From: Mucilaginibacter oryzae
GTDB lineage: Bacteria; Bacteroidota; Bacteroidia; Sphingobacteriales; Sphingobacteriaceae
DNA length: 64,000 nt
Assembly: GCF_003148845.1 (NCBI RefSeq)
Contig: NZ_QGHA01000002.1
Span: 272,572-336,571 of the forward strand
Direction of reading: 5' to 3'
The notes under the pieces are model-generated. The model saw nothing but the letters and a program-made list of their open reading frames with translations, did not search any database and was not told the origin of the DNA. The first letter of the stretch is position 1. Every line of letters begins with the position of its first letter. This document shows, one piece after another, positions 41,723 to 51,141 of this stretch. A program made the translations under genes and the position numbers.

Positions 41723-43918
41723 ATGATAGAAGCAAAGAAATCGCTATTTGACAATCTCCAGAATTTTTTCGGGTTTGATAACTTTAAGGGGGAGCAGGAA
41801 GCGATAATAACCAACATCCTGGCGGGCAATGATACTTTCGTTATTATGCCTACCGGTGGCGGCAAATCAATGTGTTATCAGTTACCGGCTTTAATGAGCG
41901 ATGGCACAGCTATAGTAATTTCACCACTGATAGCCCTGATGAAAAACCAGGTAGATCAGTTAAGGGCTTTCGGCGGGTCTGACAGTATAGCCCACTTTTT
42001 AAATTCATCTCTTACAAAATCAGAAATAGCCAGGGTTAAGGAAGATGTGCTGGGCGGCAAAACCAAATTATTATACGTTGCGCCCGAGTCGCTTACCAAA
42101 CAGGAAAATATTGATTTTCTGCGCCTCAATCATGTATCGTTTGTAGCGGTTGACGAAGCGCACTGTATCTCGGAGTGGGGGCACGATTTCAGGCCCGAAT
42201 ACCGGAAAATACGCCAGGTGATCAGCAATATCGGCGAAAATATACCCATTATCGCTTTAACAGCCACGGCTACCCCTAAAGTTCAGCAGGATATCCAAAA
42301 AAACCTGCAGATGAATAACGCTACAGTTTACAAATCATCATTTAACCGCGCTAACCTTTTTTACGAAGTAAGGGCCAAGCGTAATGTAATTAAGGAGATT
42401 GTAAAGTTTGTAAAGCAAAACCAGGGGAAATCGGGCATTGTGTATTGCCTTAGCCGCAAAAAGGTTGAGGAGGTTGCCGAAGCGCTTAACCTTAATGGGG
42501 TAAAGGCGTTGCCTTATCACGCCGGTTTAGACCCTAAGGTACGGGCAGAAACACAGGATAAGTTCCTGATGGAAGATGTTGACGTAATTGTGGCTACCAT
42601 AGCCTTTGGTATGGGTATTGACAAGCCTGATGTACGTTACGTAATACACCATGATGTGCCTAAAAGCATGGAGGGTTATTACCAGGAAACCGGAAGGGCA
42701 GGGCGCGATGGCGGCGAAGGTGTTTGCGTAGCTTTTTACTCGGAAAAGGATATTGATAAGCTGCAAAAATTTATGAAAGATAAGCCTGTTTCTGAAAGGG
42801 AAATAGGTACGCAGATATTGAAGGAAGTTATCGACTACTGCGAATCGTCGGTTTGCCGTCGTAAACAGCTTTTGCATTACTTTGGCGAAAACTTTAACGA
42901 AGCAGGCTGCAACAACATGTGCGATAACTGCTGCGCGCATAAAGAGCATTTTGACGGTGAAGAGCACCTGCATAAAGTTTTAAGCCTGATCAAACACACC
43001 GGCGAAAAGTTTGACGATCACCATATCATCAGTATTTTGATGGGTGAGGAAAACGCTCAGATCAAAAATTATGAGCACGATCAGCTGGATTACTACGGAT
43101 CGGGTAAGGAGCAGGGTAAAAACCTCTGGAACTCGCTTTTACGCCAGGCATTGCTCAATAATTATATTTCGAAAGATATTGACCAGTATGGCCTGTTGCG
43201 CTTAACAAAATCCGGAAATTCATTTATCGATAATCCGCACAGTATCCGCTTTATCCTGAACAGGGTAATGGAAGCTACTGACGAGGATAACGACGACGAA
43301 GGTCCAAAACAAAGCGGAGGCGCATTGGATACCCAGTTATTACAAATGCTGAAGGAGCTGCGTAAAAAGCTGGCCAAACAAAAAGGCCTGCCGCCGTTTG
43401 TCATATTTCAAGACCCATCGTTAGAAGAAATGTGTACGCATTACCCGATCAATACCGAGGAACTGAAACAAATTTCGGGTGTTGGTGCCGGTAAGGCTTT
43501 GAAGTTCGGCAAACCGTTTACGGATCTGATCCAGAAATACGTAGAGGATAACGATATTGATCGCCCCATTGATATGGTGATCAGGAGCGCGGCCAATAAA
43601 TCGGCGTTGAAAGTTTTCATTATCCAGAACATCGACAGGCACCTTAACCTGGAGGATATAGCAGCTTCAAAAGGGCTCACTTACGAAGAGATATTGAAAG
43701 AGGTGGAAACCATAGTTAATTCCGGTACAAAGCTTAACCTTAACTATTATATTGACGAGGTTATTGACGAAGATAAACAGGAGGAGGTTTTTGATTACTT
43801 CCGCACTGCCGAAGCCGATTCGATAGATGAGGCGCTGGCCGAACTGGGAAGCGATGACTATACCCGCGAAGAAGTGCAGTTAATGCGCATCAAATTTATG
43901 TCGGAATTAGGCAACTAA
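41723..43918 (+). CDS. recQ: ATP-dependent DNA helicase RecQ
   Basis: A 3'-5' helicase of recombination and fork repair. Walker A PTGGGKS (43-49), DEAH box VDEAHCISEWGHDFRPEY, and motif VI QETGRAGRDG are intact. The RQC zinc ligands appear in CRRKQLLHYFG and CNNMCDNCCAH. An HRDC domain starts near ALDTQLLQMLKELR. At 731 residues it is longer than E. coli RecQ. The last 110 residues (HLNLEDIAASKGLTYEEIL) are a helix-turn-helix-like extension common in Bacteroidota. A terminator follows at 43940. Confidence 0.96.
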   Translation: MIEAKKSLFDNLQNFFGFDNFKGEQEAIITNILAGNDTFVIMPTGGGKSMCYQLPALMSDGTAIVISPLIALMKNQVDQLRAFGGSDSIAHFLNSSLTKSEIARVKEDVLGGKTKLLYVAPESLTKQENIDFLRLNHVSFVAVDEAHCISEWGHDFRPEYRKIRQVISNIGENIPIIALTATATPKVQQDIQKNLQMNNATVYKSSFNRANLFYEVRAKRNVIKEIVKFVKQNQGKSGIVYCLSRKKVEEVAEALNLNGVKALPYHAGLDPKVRAETQDKFLMEDVDVIVATIAFGMGIDKPDVRYVIHHDVPKSMEGYYQETGRAGRDGGEGVCVAFYSEKDIDKLQKFMKDKPVSEREIGTQILKEVIDYCESSVCRRKQLLHYFGENFNEAGCNNMCDNCCAHKEHFDGEEHLHKVLSLIKHTGEKFDDHHIISILMGEENAQIKNYEHDQLDYYGSGKEQGKNLWNSLLRQALLNNYISKDIDQYGLLRLTKSGNSFIDNPHSIRFILNRVMEATDEDNDDEGPKQSGGALDTQLLQMLKELRKKLAKQKGLPPFVIFQDPSLEEMCTHYPINTEELKQISGVGAGKALKFGKPFTDLIQKYVEDNDIDRPIDMVIRSAANKSALKVFIIQNIDRHLNLEDIAASKGLTYEEILKEVETIVNSGTKLNLNYYIDEVIDEDKQEEVFDYFRTAEADSIDEALAELGSDDYTREEVQLMRIKFMSELGN

Positions 43919-43939
43919 AAAAGCTTAACCGTTGTACAA

Positions 43940-43969
43940 GCCTCCGGACCAAATACCGGAGGCTTTTTT
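43940..43969 (+). terminator. Intrinsic terminator of recQ
   Basis: Stem GCCTCCGG / CCGGAGGC, 8-base loop, six T residues. Confidence 0.9.
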
Positions 43970-44004
43970 ATTGCCGTTGCCTTTTAAAGTTTAGTTTGTT
44001 TCAG

Positions 44005-45906
44005 TTACTTGTTTATAATCATGAACTCCGTGCGCCTGTTTCGGGCGCGGTCGTCGTCAGTAGTGTTGGGCACTATGGGCTGAGTTTCGCCATATCCTTT
44101 ATAAACCAGGCGTCCGGCCGCTATACCATGTCCCACCAGGTATTGGTAAACTGATTTAGCCCTGTTTTGAGATAGCAACAGGTTTGCCTGGTGCTGCCCC
44201 ACGTTATCGGTATGGCCCGATATTTCAATACGCACATGCGTATTCATCTGTAAAAAATCAATCAGTTTTAATAACTCCGCTTTAGATTCAGCTTCGAGAT
44301 CGAATTTATTGGTATCAAAAAAAATGTTTTTCAGGATCACCTTGTTGCCAACCTCAATTGGCGAAAGGAATACGGCGATATCAAAGGGCTTGTTGGCCTT
44401 ATAATTTCGCAGTGAAAAGTTTTCGGAGTAAAACAGGTAGCCGCTTTTTGAAATGTTAAGTCCGTAGTTTTTGCCGGAAGTGAGCGTGGCCAGGAAATCG
44501 CCCAATTCCTCGCCGCTGTAATCCTGGTAAACGGCAGTGTTGCTTTGCAGGTCGATGATCTCGACGGCGGCCTCAAGCGGTAGTTTGGTTTTGGCGTCTT
44601 TTACAAGTCCCTTAACGTAGGTAACCCTGTGCGGCCGCACATTAACCGGCAATTCGAATTTATAAATATCGTAGCCGCCAAAACCGTTCAGGTTATTCGA
44701 CGAAAAAAATGCGTAGTCGCCGGCAGCGGTCAAAGAAAGGCCTCCCTCATCGCCATTGCTGTTAATGGGATAACCCAGGTTTTCGGCTTTTTGCCATTTA
44801 CCGTCTTTACCCAACCGGCTTACAAACAAATCTTTATTGCCCATACCCGGCCAGCCGTTGCTGCTAAAATACAAGGTGCTATCATCCGGGTGTATAAACG
44901 GCGATTGCTCGTTGTAGGCCGTGTTGATATTAGGCCCCAGGTTTTCAGGCTCGCTCCACCCTTTATCACTTAACGTGCTTTTCCATATATCGTAGCCGCC
45001 ATAGCCGCCTTTGCGGTTACTTACAAAATAAAGCGTACGCCCGTCGTAATTTACAGATGGCTGCGATTCCCAGCCCGCCGTATTTACCGGGCCGCCAATG
45101 TTAAAGGGCTTTGCCCAATCGTCGCCTTTTTTCTGTGCTATAAAAATGTCACACCGGCCTAAGCCGTCCGGGCGGTTACAGCCGGTAAAAAATAGGTATT
45201 TACCATCCTGCGATATTGACTGTGCTCCCTCGTTATAGGTGTCGGTATTGATCTGGTTGCTTAAATAAGTGGCTGTACCCCATTTGCCGCCAGTTTTGTC
45301 GCTTTTATAAAAATCTTCGTTGTTATTAATTTTACGGGTAAAAATTAAGGTACGCTCGTCCGCGGTAGCTACGGGCAGGTACTCATCATTCGCGGTATTT
45401 ATTTCGGCGCCAATATTAACCGGTTTAAAGGGTACGGGGTGCTGCATTGCCTGGATGCTGAATTTAGCATCAGCTAAAAGTTTTTGCGCATAGGTGCTGT
45501 TTTCGGTGGCGAGGCCGGGATAGTTCAGATACTTTTCGAGGTGTTGTTTTGACTGGGGATAGAGTGCCTCGTTTATTTCAATTTCGCCAAGTTTTAAATA
45601 AACGGCCCGGTTAAATTCAGGGTTTTGCGCAATCACTTTTCCGTATTGTTCTATGGCTTCTTTGTACAGGCGTTTCATCCGGTATAAATCGCCAAGCAGG
45701 GCACGGGCATCTATAAAATTGGGGTCTTCTTTAAGGGCTTTCCGGATGTTGTCGATAGCCTCATCGTAAAGATGATCGTCGATGTTCTTATTAGCCAGCA
45801 AAATAAACTTAAGCGCCTCTTTGTTGCTGCTGGAGTACGTTTTTTGTTGCGCCCACACCGTGGCCGACAAAAAGAACGTTAACAGCAACAGTAAAGCAGC
45901 CCTCAT
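44005..45906 (-). CDS. OmpA-family protein with TPR and PD40 propeller domains
   Basis: A cell-envelope protein of 633 residues. Signal peptide (ending ...ATVWAQQ), TPR repeats (about 30-130: DEAIDNIRKALKEDPNFIDA), then WD40-like PD40 repeats (about 185-400) with the pattern LYFVSNRKGGYGGYDIW. A carboxypeptidase-like stretch follows, and a C-terminal OmpA domain (ISGHTDNVGQHQANLLLSQN, RARNRRTEF) that binds peptidoglycan. This architecture resembles PorE-like proteins of type IX secretion and gliding systems, but related copies outside T9SS are common. It shares only a 40-base gap with queE upstream. Confidence 0.9.
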   Translation of the reverse strand: MRAALLLLLTFFLSATVWAQQKTYSSSNKEALKFILLANKNIDDHLYDEAIDNIRKALKEDPNFIDARALLGDLYRMKRLYKEAIEQYGKVIAQNPEFNRAVYLKLGEIEINEALYPQSKQHLEKYLNYPGLATENSTYAQKLLADAKFSIQAMQHPVPFKPVNIGAEINTANDEYLPVATADERTLIFTRKINNNEDFYKSDKTGGKWGTATYLSNQINTDTYNEGAQSISQDGKYLFFTGCNRPDGLGRCDIFIAQKKGDDWAKPFNIGGPVNTAGWESQPSVNYDGRTLYFVSNRKGGYGGYDIWKSTLSDKGWSEPENLGPNINTAYNEQSPFIHPDDSTLYFSSNGWPGMGNKDLFVSRLGKDGKWQKAENLGYPINSNGDEGGLSLTAAGDYAFFSSNNLNGFGGYDIYKFELPVNVRPHRVTYVKGLVKDAKTKLPLEAAVEIIDLQSNTAVYQDYSGEELGDFLATLTSGKNYGLNISKSGYLFYSENFSLRNYKANKPFDIAVFLSPIEVGNKVILKNIFFDTNKFDLEAESKAELLKLIDFLQMNTHVRIEISGHTDNVGQHQANLLLSQNRAKSVYQYLVGHGIAAGRLVYKGYGETQPIVPNTTDDDRARNRRTEFMIINK

Positions 45907-45911
45907 TTGTT

Positions 45912-45936
45912 TTACGGTAAATTAATAATACCGTAA
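45912..45936. promoter_or_regulatory. Inverted repeat just upstream of the OmpA gene
   Basis: TTACGGTA - 9 bases - TACCGTAA. It begins 5 bases before the OmpA ATG, in the 40-base gap to queE. It may be a 5'-leader hairpin or an operator; there is no T-run. Confidence 0.5.
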
Positions 45937-45946
45937 GTTACAAATA

Positions 45947-46570
45947 TTATGGAATATTAAGGTACTTGTGCGTTTGTAAAGAAATTTCCCATTGCGGGTT
46001 TTCTTTTACATAATCAACGATAAGGGGCGTCATGTCCTTAGCTTTCGACCATTCCGGTTGCAGATAAAGTTTGCAATCCGGGGATACCATTTTGGCATGA
46101 TACTCGGCCCATTCAAAATCTGATTTGTTAAAAACAATCACCTTAAGTTCGTGCGCACATTCAGCCACATGTGGTACAGGCGCTTTAAACTTTTTGGGTG
46201 AAAGGCAAATCCAGTCCCAATCGCCCGAAAGCGGGTAAGCCCCCGAAGTTTCGATAAAGGTTTTAATACCCTTTTCGTGAAGCTGGTGGGTGAGGTAGTC
46301 TAAGTTATAAATAAGCGGTTCGCCGCCGGTAACCACCACCGCTTTAGCAGGGTGCAGGTTCGCGTTGGCTACAATGGTATCGGCCGCGGTAAGCGCGTGC
46401 AGTTCGGCATCCCAACTCTCCTTAACATCGCACCAATGGCACCCAACGTCGCACCCACCGAGGCGGATAAAATAAGCCGCTTTGCCGGTATTGTATCCCT
46501 CGCCCTGTATGGTGTAAAATTCTTCCATTAAGGGAAGCAGGGTGCCGTCGTCTGGTATCTGGTGTGCCAT
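45947..46570 (-). CDS. queE: 7-carboxy-7-deazaguanine synthase QueE
   Basis: A radical-SAM enzyme of queuosine and 7-deazapurine synthesis; it turns 6-carboxytetrahydropterin into CDG. The cluster motif is CDVGCHWC (CxxxCxxC), followed by the QueE-type VVVTGGEPLIYNLDYL. At 207 residues it has normal length. No queC, queD or queF lie in the window. A -7 box is 15 bases before the ATG. Confidence 0.95.
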   Translation of the reverse strand: MAHQIPDDGTLLPLMEEFYTIQGEGYNTGKAAYFIRLGGCDVGCHWCDVKESWDAELHALTAADTIVANANLHPAKAVVVTGGEPLIYNLDYLTHQLHEKGIKTFIETSGAYPLSGDWDWICLSPKKFKAPVPHVAECAHELKVIVFNKSDFEWAEYHAKMVSPDCKLYLQPEWSKAKDMTPLIVDYVKENPQWEISLQTHKYLNIP

Positions 46571-46585
46571 AAATATTTAAGGGTG

Positions 46586-46593
46586 CAAAGGTA
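46586..46593 (-). promoter_or_regulatory. -7 promoter box of queE
   Basis: Minus-strand TACCTTTG fits TAnnTTTG, 15 bases before the ATG. Confidence 0.5.
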
Positions 46594-46600
46594 GTTATTT

Positions 46601-46726
46601 AAGCTGAAAGCCTAAAGCATATGGCTGAAAGCTTTACTTTTAGGTTGCTATAATGACATTGTATTGATTTACTAATCCTTGATCTTTTTGCTTTTAGCCT
46701 TTTGCTTTCGGCTTTTAGCCTTTTTT
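46601..46726. repeat. Short-word long-hairpin repeat (locus h)
   Basis: Left words GCTGAAAGCCTAAAGC and GGCTGAAAGC; right arm GCTTTTAGCC, TTTTGCTTTCGGC and TTTTAGCC. It lies in a divergent gap between queE and the lipoprotein gene. Confidence 0.75.
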
Positions 46727-46807
46727 ATCTAATTTTAAAGAAAACCAATTAATCAGTAATTCGTAAAAATGCTTTAGGAATCCGTATCTTCAAATTGACG
46801 TGTGCTT

Positions 46808-47572
46808 ATGAAAAAACTTTACCTTTCTTTCGTTTTCCTGGTAGTGCTTTGCTGCAGTTCGTGCGTGGATATTGAGGAGCGTTATGATTTTAATGCTGAT
46901 GGCAGTTGTAAGGTTGTTTACGGATTTGATATGAGCCGTGCCGTATCGGTATTGGTTAACCTCATGGCCGATTCGGTTAAGCAAACGCCGCAGTTTAGTT
47001 TGGTTAAGGATACTACCCTTAATTTTTACAGCGCCATCCCGGATAGTTCGCAGCAAAAATTAAGCGCGGGCGAAGTGGAAATGGCTAAAACCAGCGAACT
47101 TTCGGTTAATATGAACCTGAAAAAAAGTATAATGAGGGTGACCTTAAACCATACTGCTAAAAACGCTGCCGATTTGCAGTACTACCTGCAAAGTGTATCG
47201 AAAATAGCATTAAACGGCCAGCTTAATACCGTTACAACTAACGATAAAGCAAACAAGGTTTTGGATGCGCGGCAAATGGTGGCGGGGCAGGACTATTACC
47301 AGTACGACATAACTCCGCATAAATTCTACCGCATTATTGATAAGGTTAAGTTCAATGCCTTTCTCAAAAAAACGAAGAACACTTTTATGATGGCTAAAGC
47401 TATGCTGATAGATATGCCTTATAAGTTAGTATTGAAGTTTGCCCATCCCGTTAAAAAAATTGATAACTCAAAAGCCGTACTATCGGCGGACAGGACTGAG
47501 GTTACTCTTGTTACCAGCATGGATGAGGTGATCAGTAATCCCAATGTAATGAACCTCAAAATAGATTTTTGA
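46808..47572 (+). CDS. Predicted lipoprotein of unknown function, 254 residues
   Basis: It starts with a lipoprotein signal (MKKLYLSFVFLVVLCCSSC) whose lipobox is LCCSSC. The mature part is soluble and beta-rich with no recognised domain; phrases such as EERYDFNADGSCKVVYGFDMS occur in several Bacteroidota envelope lipoproteins of unknown role. I use the ATG at 46808; a GTG two codons upstream is less likely. The Rieske gene follows after 11 bases, so the two may be an operon. Confidence 0.8.
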   Translation: MKKLYLSFVFLVVLCCSSCVDIEERYDFNADGSCKVVYGFDMSRAVSVLVNLMADSVKQTPQFSLVKDTTLNFYSAIPDSSQQKLSAGEVEMAKTSELSVNMNLKKSIMRVTLNHTAKNAADLQYYLQSVSKIALNGQLNTVTTNDKANKVLDARQMVAGQDYYQYDITPHKFYRIIDKVKFNAFLKKTKNTFMMAKAMLIDMPYKLVLKFAHPVKKIDNSKAVLSADRTEVTLVTSMDEVISNPNVMNLKIDF

Positions 47573-47583
47573 TCTTATTGTAA

Positions 47584-47916
47584 ATGAAATGGTTCAAAAT
47601 TGATGAGGTACCTGCCGGGGATAAACCCTTTATAAAAAAAGTTAAAGCCGGGAGCAAAAGTATATGCCTGGTTAGCTTTGAAAGTAAACTTTATGCCACA
47701 GCGGCCAGATGCCCGCATGCCGGCGCTGATATGAGCGAGGGGTTATGCGTACGAAGAATGATTGTATGCCCTTATCATCGTTACACCTACAACCTGGAAA
47801 CAGGTAAAGGCGGCGAAGGCCAAAATGATTTTATTGCAACTTACCCGGTTGAGGTACGGGATGACGGGGTTTATATCGGTGTGCCCTCGTTTTGGGATAA
47901 GATAGTAGGAAAGTGA
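47584..47916 (+). CDS. Rieske [2Fe-2S] ferredoxin-like protein
   Basis: A 110-residue soluble electron carrier with the Rieske ligands CPHAG and CPYHRY (Cys-x-His ... Cys-x-x-His). It is a stand-alone form like the ferredoxin or small subunit of nitrite reductase or aromatic dioxygenases; its partner enzyme is not obvious here. It follows the lipoprotein gene by 11 bases. The TGA stop codon lies inside the GTGAGTGG word that opens repeat locus i. Confidence 0.92.
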   Translation: MKWFKIDEVPAGDKPFIKKVKAGSKSICLVSFESKLYATAARCPHAGADMSEGLCVRRMIVCPYHRYTYNLETGKGGEGQNDFIATYPVEVRDDGVYIGVPSFWDKIVGK

Positions 47917-47992
47917 GTGGTGAGCAGTTGATTAAGTGAAGGGGGAATTTAATCAACCATTCACTTAATCAACCCAATAAACCACTCACTTA
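47913..47992. repeat. Short-word long-hairpin repeat (locus i)
   Basis: Left arm GTGAGTGGTGAGCAG, then TTGATTAAGTGAA; right arm TTCACTTAATCAACC, then CCACTCAC. Outer 9 and inner 13 bases match well. The stop codons of the two convergent genes (Rieske TGA, folD TAA) sit in or directly against the outer words. Confidence 0.85.
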
Positions 47993-48871
47993 CAAATAAA
48001 CTTCCTTATTAGCCGAGGCCAGCGTGTTTTTAAGCAAACCGACAATGGTCATCAAACCTACGCCACCCGGTACCGGAGTTATCCATGATGATTTTGGCGC
48101 TACGTTTTCAAAGTCAACATCGCCGTAAAGCTTGAAACCCGATTTGGTTAGCTCGGATGTTTCGCGGTTCATACCAACGTCAACAACTACTACGCCTTCT
48201 TTTACCATATCGGCAGTAATGAAATTCTTTTTGCCGATGGCAACAATCAGGATATCGGCGTCCAGTGTGAATTTTTTAATATCGGGTGTGCGGCTATGGC
48301 AAATAGTTACGGTACAATTGCCCGGTTTAGTATTGCGCGCCATCAAAATGCTCATGGGCGAGCCTACAATGTTGCTTCGGCCAACAACCACGCAATGCTT
48401 GCCGGCTGTTTCAATACCGTACTCCTTAAGCATTAAGGTGATGCCATAAGGCGTAGCCGGGATAAACGATGGCAGGTTGCGCTGCATACGGCCCAGGTTA
48501 ACGGGGTGGAAGCCATCCACATCTTTACGGTGATCAATTCGTTCGGTTACTTTTTCAGGATCGATATGTTTGGGCAGCGGAAGCTGAACAATAATGCCGT
48601 CGATATCCGGATCGGCATTTAGTTCCTCTACTTTTGTCAGCAATTCATCTTCAGTAACGTCATCTTCATAACGTACTAACGATGATTTGAAACCAACCTT
48701 TTCGCAGTTTTTCATTTTGCTGGCCACATAGGTTTCGCTGCCACCGTCATGGCCAACCAGCACCGCAACCAAGTGCGGTTTTCGGCCTGTTTTTTCTAAT
48801 ATTTTAGCTGCTTCTTCAGCTATTTCAACCTTAAGTTTTTCCGATACGTATTTTCCGTCTAAAAGCTGCAT
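47990..48871 (-). CDS. folD: Methylenetetrahydrofolate dehydrogenase/cyclohydrolase
   Basis: Interconverts 5,10-methylene-THF and 10-formyl-THF for one-carbon metabolism. Motifs are present: [10 protein letters not shown] with the catalytic lysine region, [11 protein letters not shown], the NADP-binding [14 protein letters not shown] and the terminal [11 protein letters not shown]. It has 293 residues. Its ATG comes 1 base after the stop of the hypothetical gene upstream, so translation is likely coupled. Confidence 0.97.
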   Translation of the reverse strand: MQLLDGKYVSEKLKVEIAEEAAKILEKTGRKPHLVAVLVGHDGGSETYVASKMKNCEKVGFKSSLVRYEDDVTEDELLTKVEELNADPDIDGIIVQLPLPKHIDPEKVTERIDHRKDVDGFHPVNLGRMQRNLPSFIPATPYGITLMLKEYGIETAGKHCVVVGRSNIVGSPMSILMARNTKPGNCTVTICHSRTPDIKKFTLDADILIVAIGKKNFITADMVKEGVVVVDVGMNRETSELTKSGFKLYGDVDFENVAPKSSWITPVPGGVGLMTIVGLLKNTLASANKEVYL

Positions 48872-48872
48872 G

Positions 48873-49217
48873 TTATAAGTTTTTAACGAAGTGATCAGGT
48901 ATGGGTGGCAGGTTTAAATCTGCCGTTTCCGATCGCAATCGCAGTCGTATAAAAGGCCTGTTATTCAGGGATAATTTGAGCCCGTGGTTTTTATTTATTT
49001 TATCGATGATCGTTTTAATGGTTTCGTTTTTATTATTCAGCAGCAAATCATTTATAATGAGATCTGAATTTGCCCTCTGTTTGAAAACGTTAATGTGATA
49101 CCTGGCTTCTTCATCCTGGTACACAATCCATTCCCCGTAAACAAAGTCTCCTAAGTGAACACTTTTAACAAGCCCTCTGAAGGTATAATATGTAACTACC
49201 CGATACTTAATCTCCAA
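48873..49217 (-). CDS. Hypothetical protein, 114 residues, TTG start
   Basis: The open frame contains no ATG before its interior; the first usable start is TTG at 49217, and an in-frame stop lies 15 bases further up. The product is soluble and mixed alpha/beta ([39 protein letters not shown]). I recognise no family. It is followed by folD after 1 base. Immediately upstream is the GC-rich element after lepA, so its original start may have been displaced by that insertion. Confidence 0.55.
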   Translation of the reverse strand: MEIKYRVVTYYTFRGLVKSVHLGDFVYGEWIVYQDEEARYHINVFKQRANSDLIINDLLLNNKNETIKTIIDKINKNHGLKLSLNNRPFIRLRLRSETADLNLPPIPDHFVKNL

Positions 49218-49230
49218 TATATTTTTTGCC

Positions 49231-49263
49231 CTTTAACGCATCCTTCAGGGAGCCGGGGGCTTA
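49231..49263 (-). repeat. Stop-codon-abutting GC-rich element, copy 5 (shortened)
   Basis: On the minus strand the lepA stop TAA is followed by GCCCCCGGCTCCCTGAAGG and then diverged sequence. It lacks the second GC arm of copies 1, 2 and 4. Confidence 0.7.
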
Positions 49264-51048
49264 ATCCAACTTCAAAACTGCCATAAACGCCGATTGCGGG
49301 ATCTCTACGTTACCCACCTGGCGCATGCGTTTTTTACCTTGTTTCTGTTTCTCTAATAATTTACGTTTACGCGAGATATCACCGCCGTAACATTTGGCGG
49401 TAACGTCTTTACGTAAGGCTTTAACGGTTTCGCGGGCAATGATCTTGGCGCCGATAGAGGCCTGGATAATGATCTCGAATTGCTGGCGGGGCAAAAGCTC
49501 CTTCAGTTTTTCGCAGATCTTTTTACCGAAATCGTATGAATTGCCGCGGAAGATCAATGATGATAAAGCGTCCACAGGCTCGCTGTTCAGCCGGATATCC
49601 AGCTTTACCAAATCCGACTGGCGGTAACCAATCTGGTGATAATCAAACGAGGCGTAACCCTTTGAAATGGTTTTCAGCTTATCGTAAAAATCAAATACAA
49701 TTTCGCCCATCGGCATCTCGAATATTAATTCAACACGCTCGGATGTGAGGTACGATTGATTGGTGATGGTGCCGCGTTTCTGGATACAAAGCGACATAAC
49801 CGGACCAACAAACTCTGATTTGGTAATGATGGTGGCCTTAATGTAAGGTTCTTCCACATAATCTATCTTCGATGGATCCGGTAAATCTGAAGGGTTATTT
49901 ACAATCAGTGCATCGCCCTTGGTGGTATGCGCCATGTATGATACGTTGGGAACCGTGGTAATTACCGTCATGTTAAACTCACGCTCCAAACGCTCCTGGA
50001 TAATTTCCATATGCAGCATGCCCAGGAAACCGCAACGGAAACCGAAGCCCAAAGCAGCCGACGATTCCGGTTCAAAAACCAGCGACGCGTCGTTTAGCTG
50101 TAGTTTAGCCATCGATTCGCGCAATTCTTCAAAGTCTTCGGTATCAACAGGATAAATACCGGCAAATACCATCGGTTTTACCTCTTCAAAACCCTGGATG
50201 CCTTCTTCGCAAGGGCGATCAACTTTGGTAATAGTATCACCTACCTTTACCTCTTTGGCTTCTTTAATGCCCGAGATAATATAACCAACATCGCCGGTTT
50301 TAATTACGTCCTTAGCCTGCGGGCGAAGTTTCAGCGTACCCACCTCATCAGCGAGATACTGCTTTTCGGTTGCCACGAATTTTACCTTATCGCCTTTGCG
50401 GATCTCGCCGTTAACCACTTTAAAGTAGGCTATAATGCCACGGAAGGAGTTGAAAACCGAATCGAAGATCAGTGCTTGCAGCGGCGCTTCCGGATCGCCA
50501 ACCGGTGCGGGTACACGTTCAACAATGGCACGTAATATATCATGTACGCCCATGCCCGTTTTACCCGATGCGGCAATAATTTCATCACGCTTGCAGCCAA
50601 TCAGGTCAACAATCTGGTCTTTTACTTCCTCGGGCATAGCGCCGGGAAGGTCCATTTTATTGAGGATCGGGATAATTTCAAGGTCGTTTTCCAGGGCGAG
50701 GTACAAATTGGAGATGGTTTGAGCCTGGATGCCCTGTGCAGCATCAACAATCAATAAAGCCCCTTCGCAGGCAGCTATCGAGCGTGATACCTCGTACGAA
50801 AAATCTACGTGTCCGGGCGTATCGATCAGGTTGAGCACGTATTTTTGTCCGTCCAGCTCATAATCCATCTGGATGGCATGACTTTTTATGGTAATACCGC
50901 GCTCGCGCTCCAAATCCATATCGTCAAGCAACTGCGCCTGCGATTCGCGCTGGGTAATGGTGTTGGTATATTCTAATAACCTGTCGGCAAGTGTGCTTTT
51001 ACCGTGGTCAATATGTGCTATGATACAAAAATTACGAATGTGCTCCAT
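49261..51048 (-). CDS. lepA: Elongation factor 4 (LepA)
   Basis: A ribosome-associated GTPase of 595 residues. G1 [10 protein letters not shown]3 DTPGH, G4 NKMDLPGA. The C-terminal LepA-specific domain, ending [20 protein letters not shown], separates it from EF-G. The -7 box ends 7 bases before the ATG. The 3' end abuts GC-rich element copy 5. Confidence 0.97.
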   Translation of the reverse strand: MEHIRNFCIIAHIDHGKSTLADRLLEYTNTITQRESQAQLLDDMDLERERGITIKSHAIQMDYELDGQKYVLNLIDTPGHVDFSYEVSRSIAACEGALLIVDAAQGIQAQTISNLYLALENDLEIIPILNKMDLPGAMPEEVKDQIVDLIGCKRDEIIAASGKTGMGVHDILRAIVERVPAPVGDPEAPLQALIFDSVFNSFRGIIAYFKVVNGEIRKGDKVKFVATEKQYLADEVGTLKLRPQAKDVIKTGDVGYIISGIKEAKEVKVGDTITKVDRPCEEGIQGFEEVKPMVFAGIYPVDTEDFEELRESMAKLQLNDASLVFEPESSAALGFGFRCGFLGMLHMEIIQERLEREFNMTVITTVPNVSYMAHTTKGDALIVNNPSDLPDPSKIDYVEEPYIKATIITKSEFVGPVMSLCIQKRGTITNQSYLTSERVELIFEMPMGEIVFDFYDKLKTISKGYASFDYHQIGYRQSDLVKLDIRLNSEPVDALSSLIFRGNSYDFGKKICEKLKELLPRQQFEIIIQASIGAKIIARETVKALRKDVTAKCYGGDISRKRKLLEKQKQGKKRMRQVGNVEIPQSAFMAVLKLD

Positions 51049-51055
51049 TGAACCG

Positions 51056-51063
51056 CAAAAATA
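51056..51063 (-). promoter_or_regulatory. -7 promoter box of lepA, very close to the ATG
   Basis: Minus-strand TATTTTTG, 7 bases before the ATG; same spacing as dnaB, mnmA and the DinB gene. Confidence 0.55.
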
Positions 51064-51141
51064 GGTTTTTAAACTGATAATTTGCAGGAGCTAATAAATT
51101 AACTATTTTGAAATATCTATTTTAAAACCTACTATTTTAAA

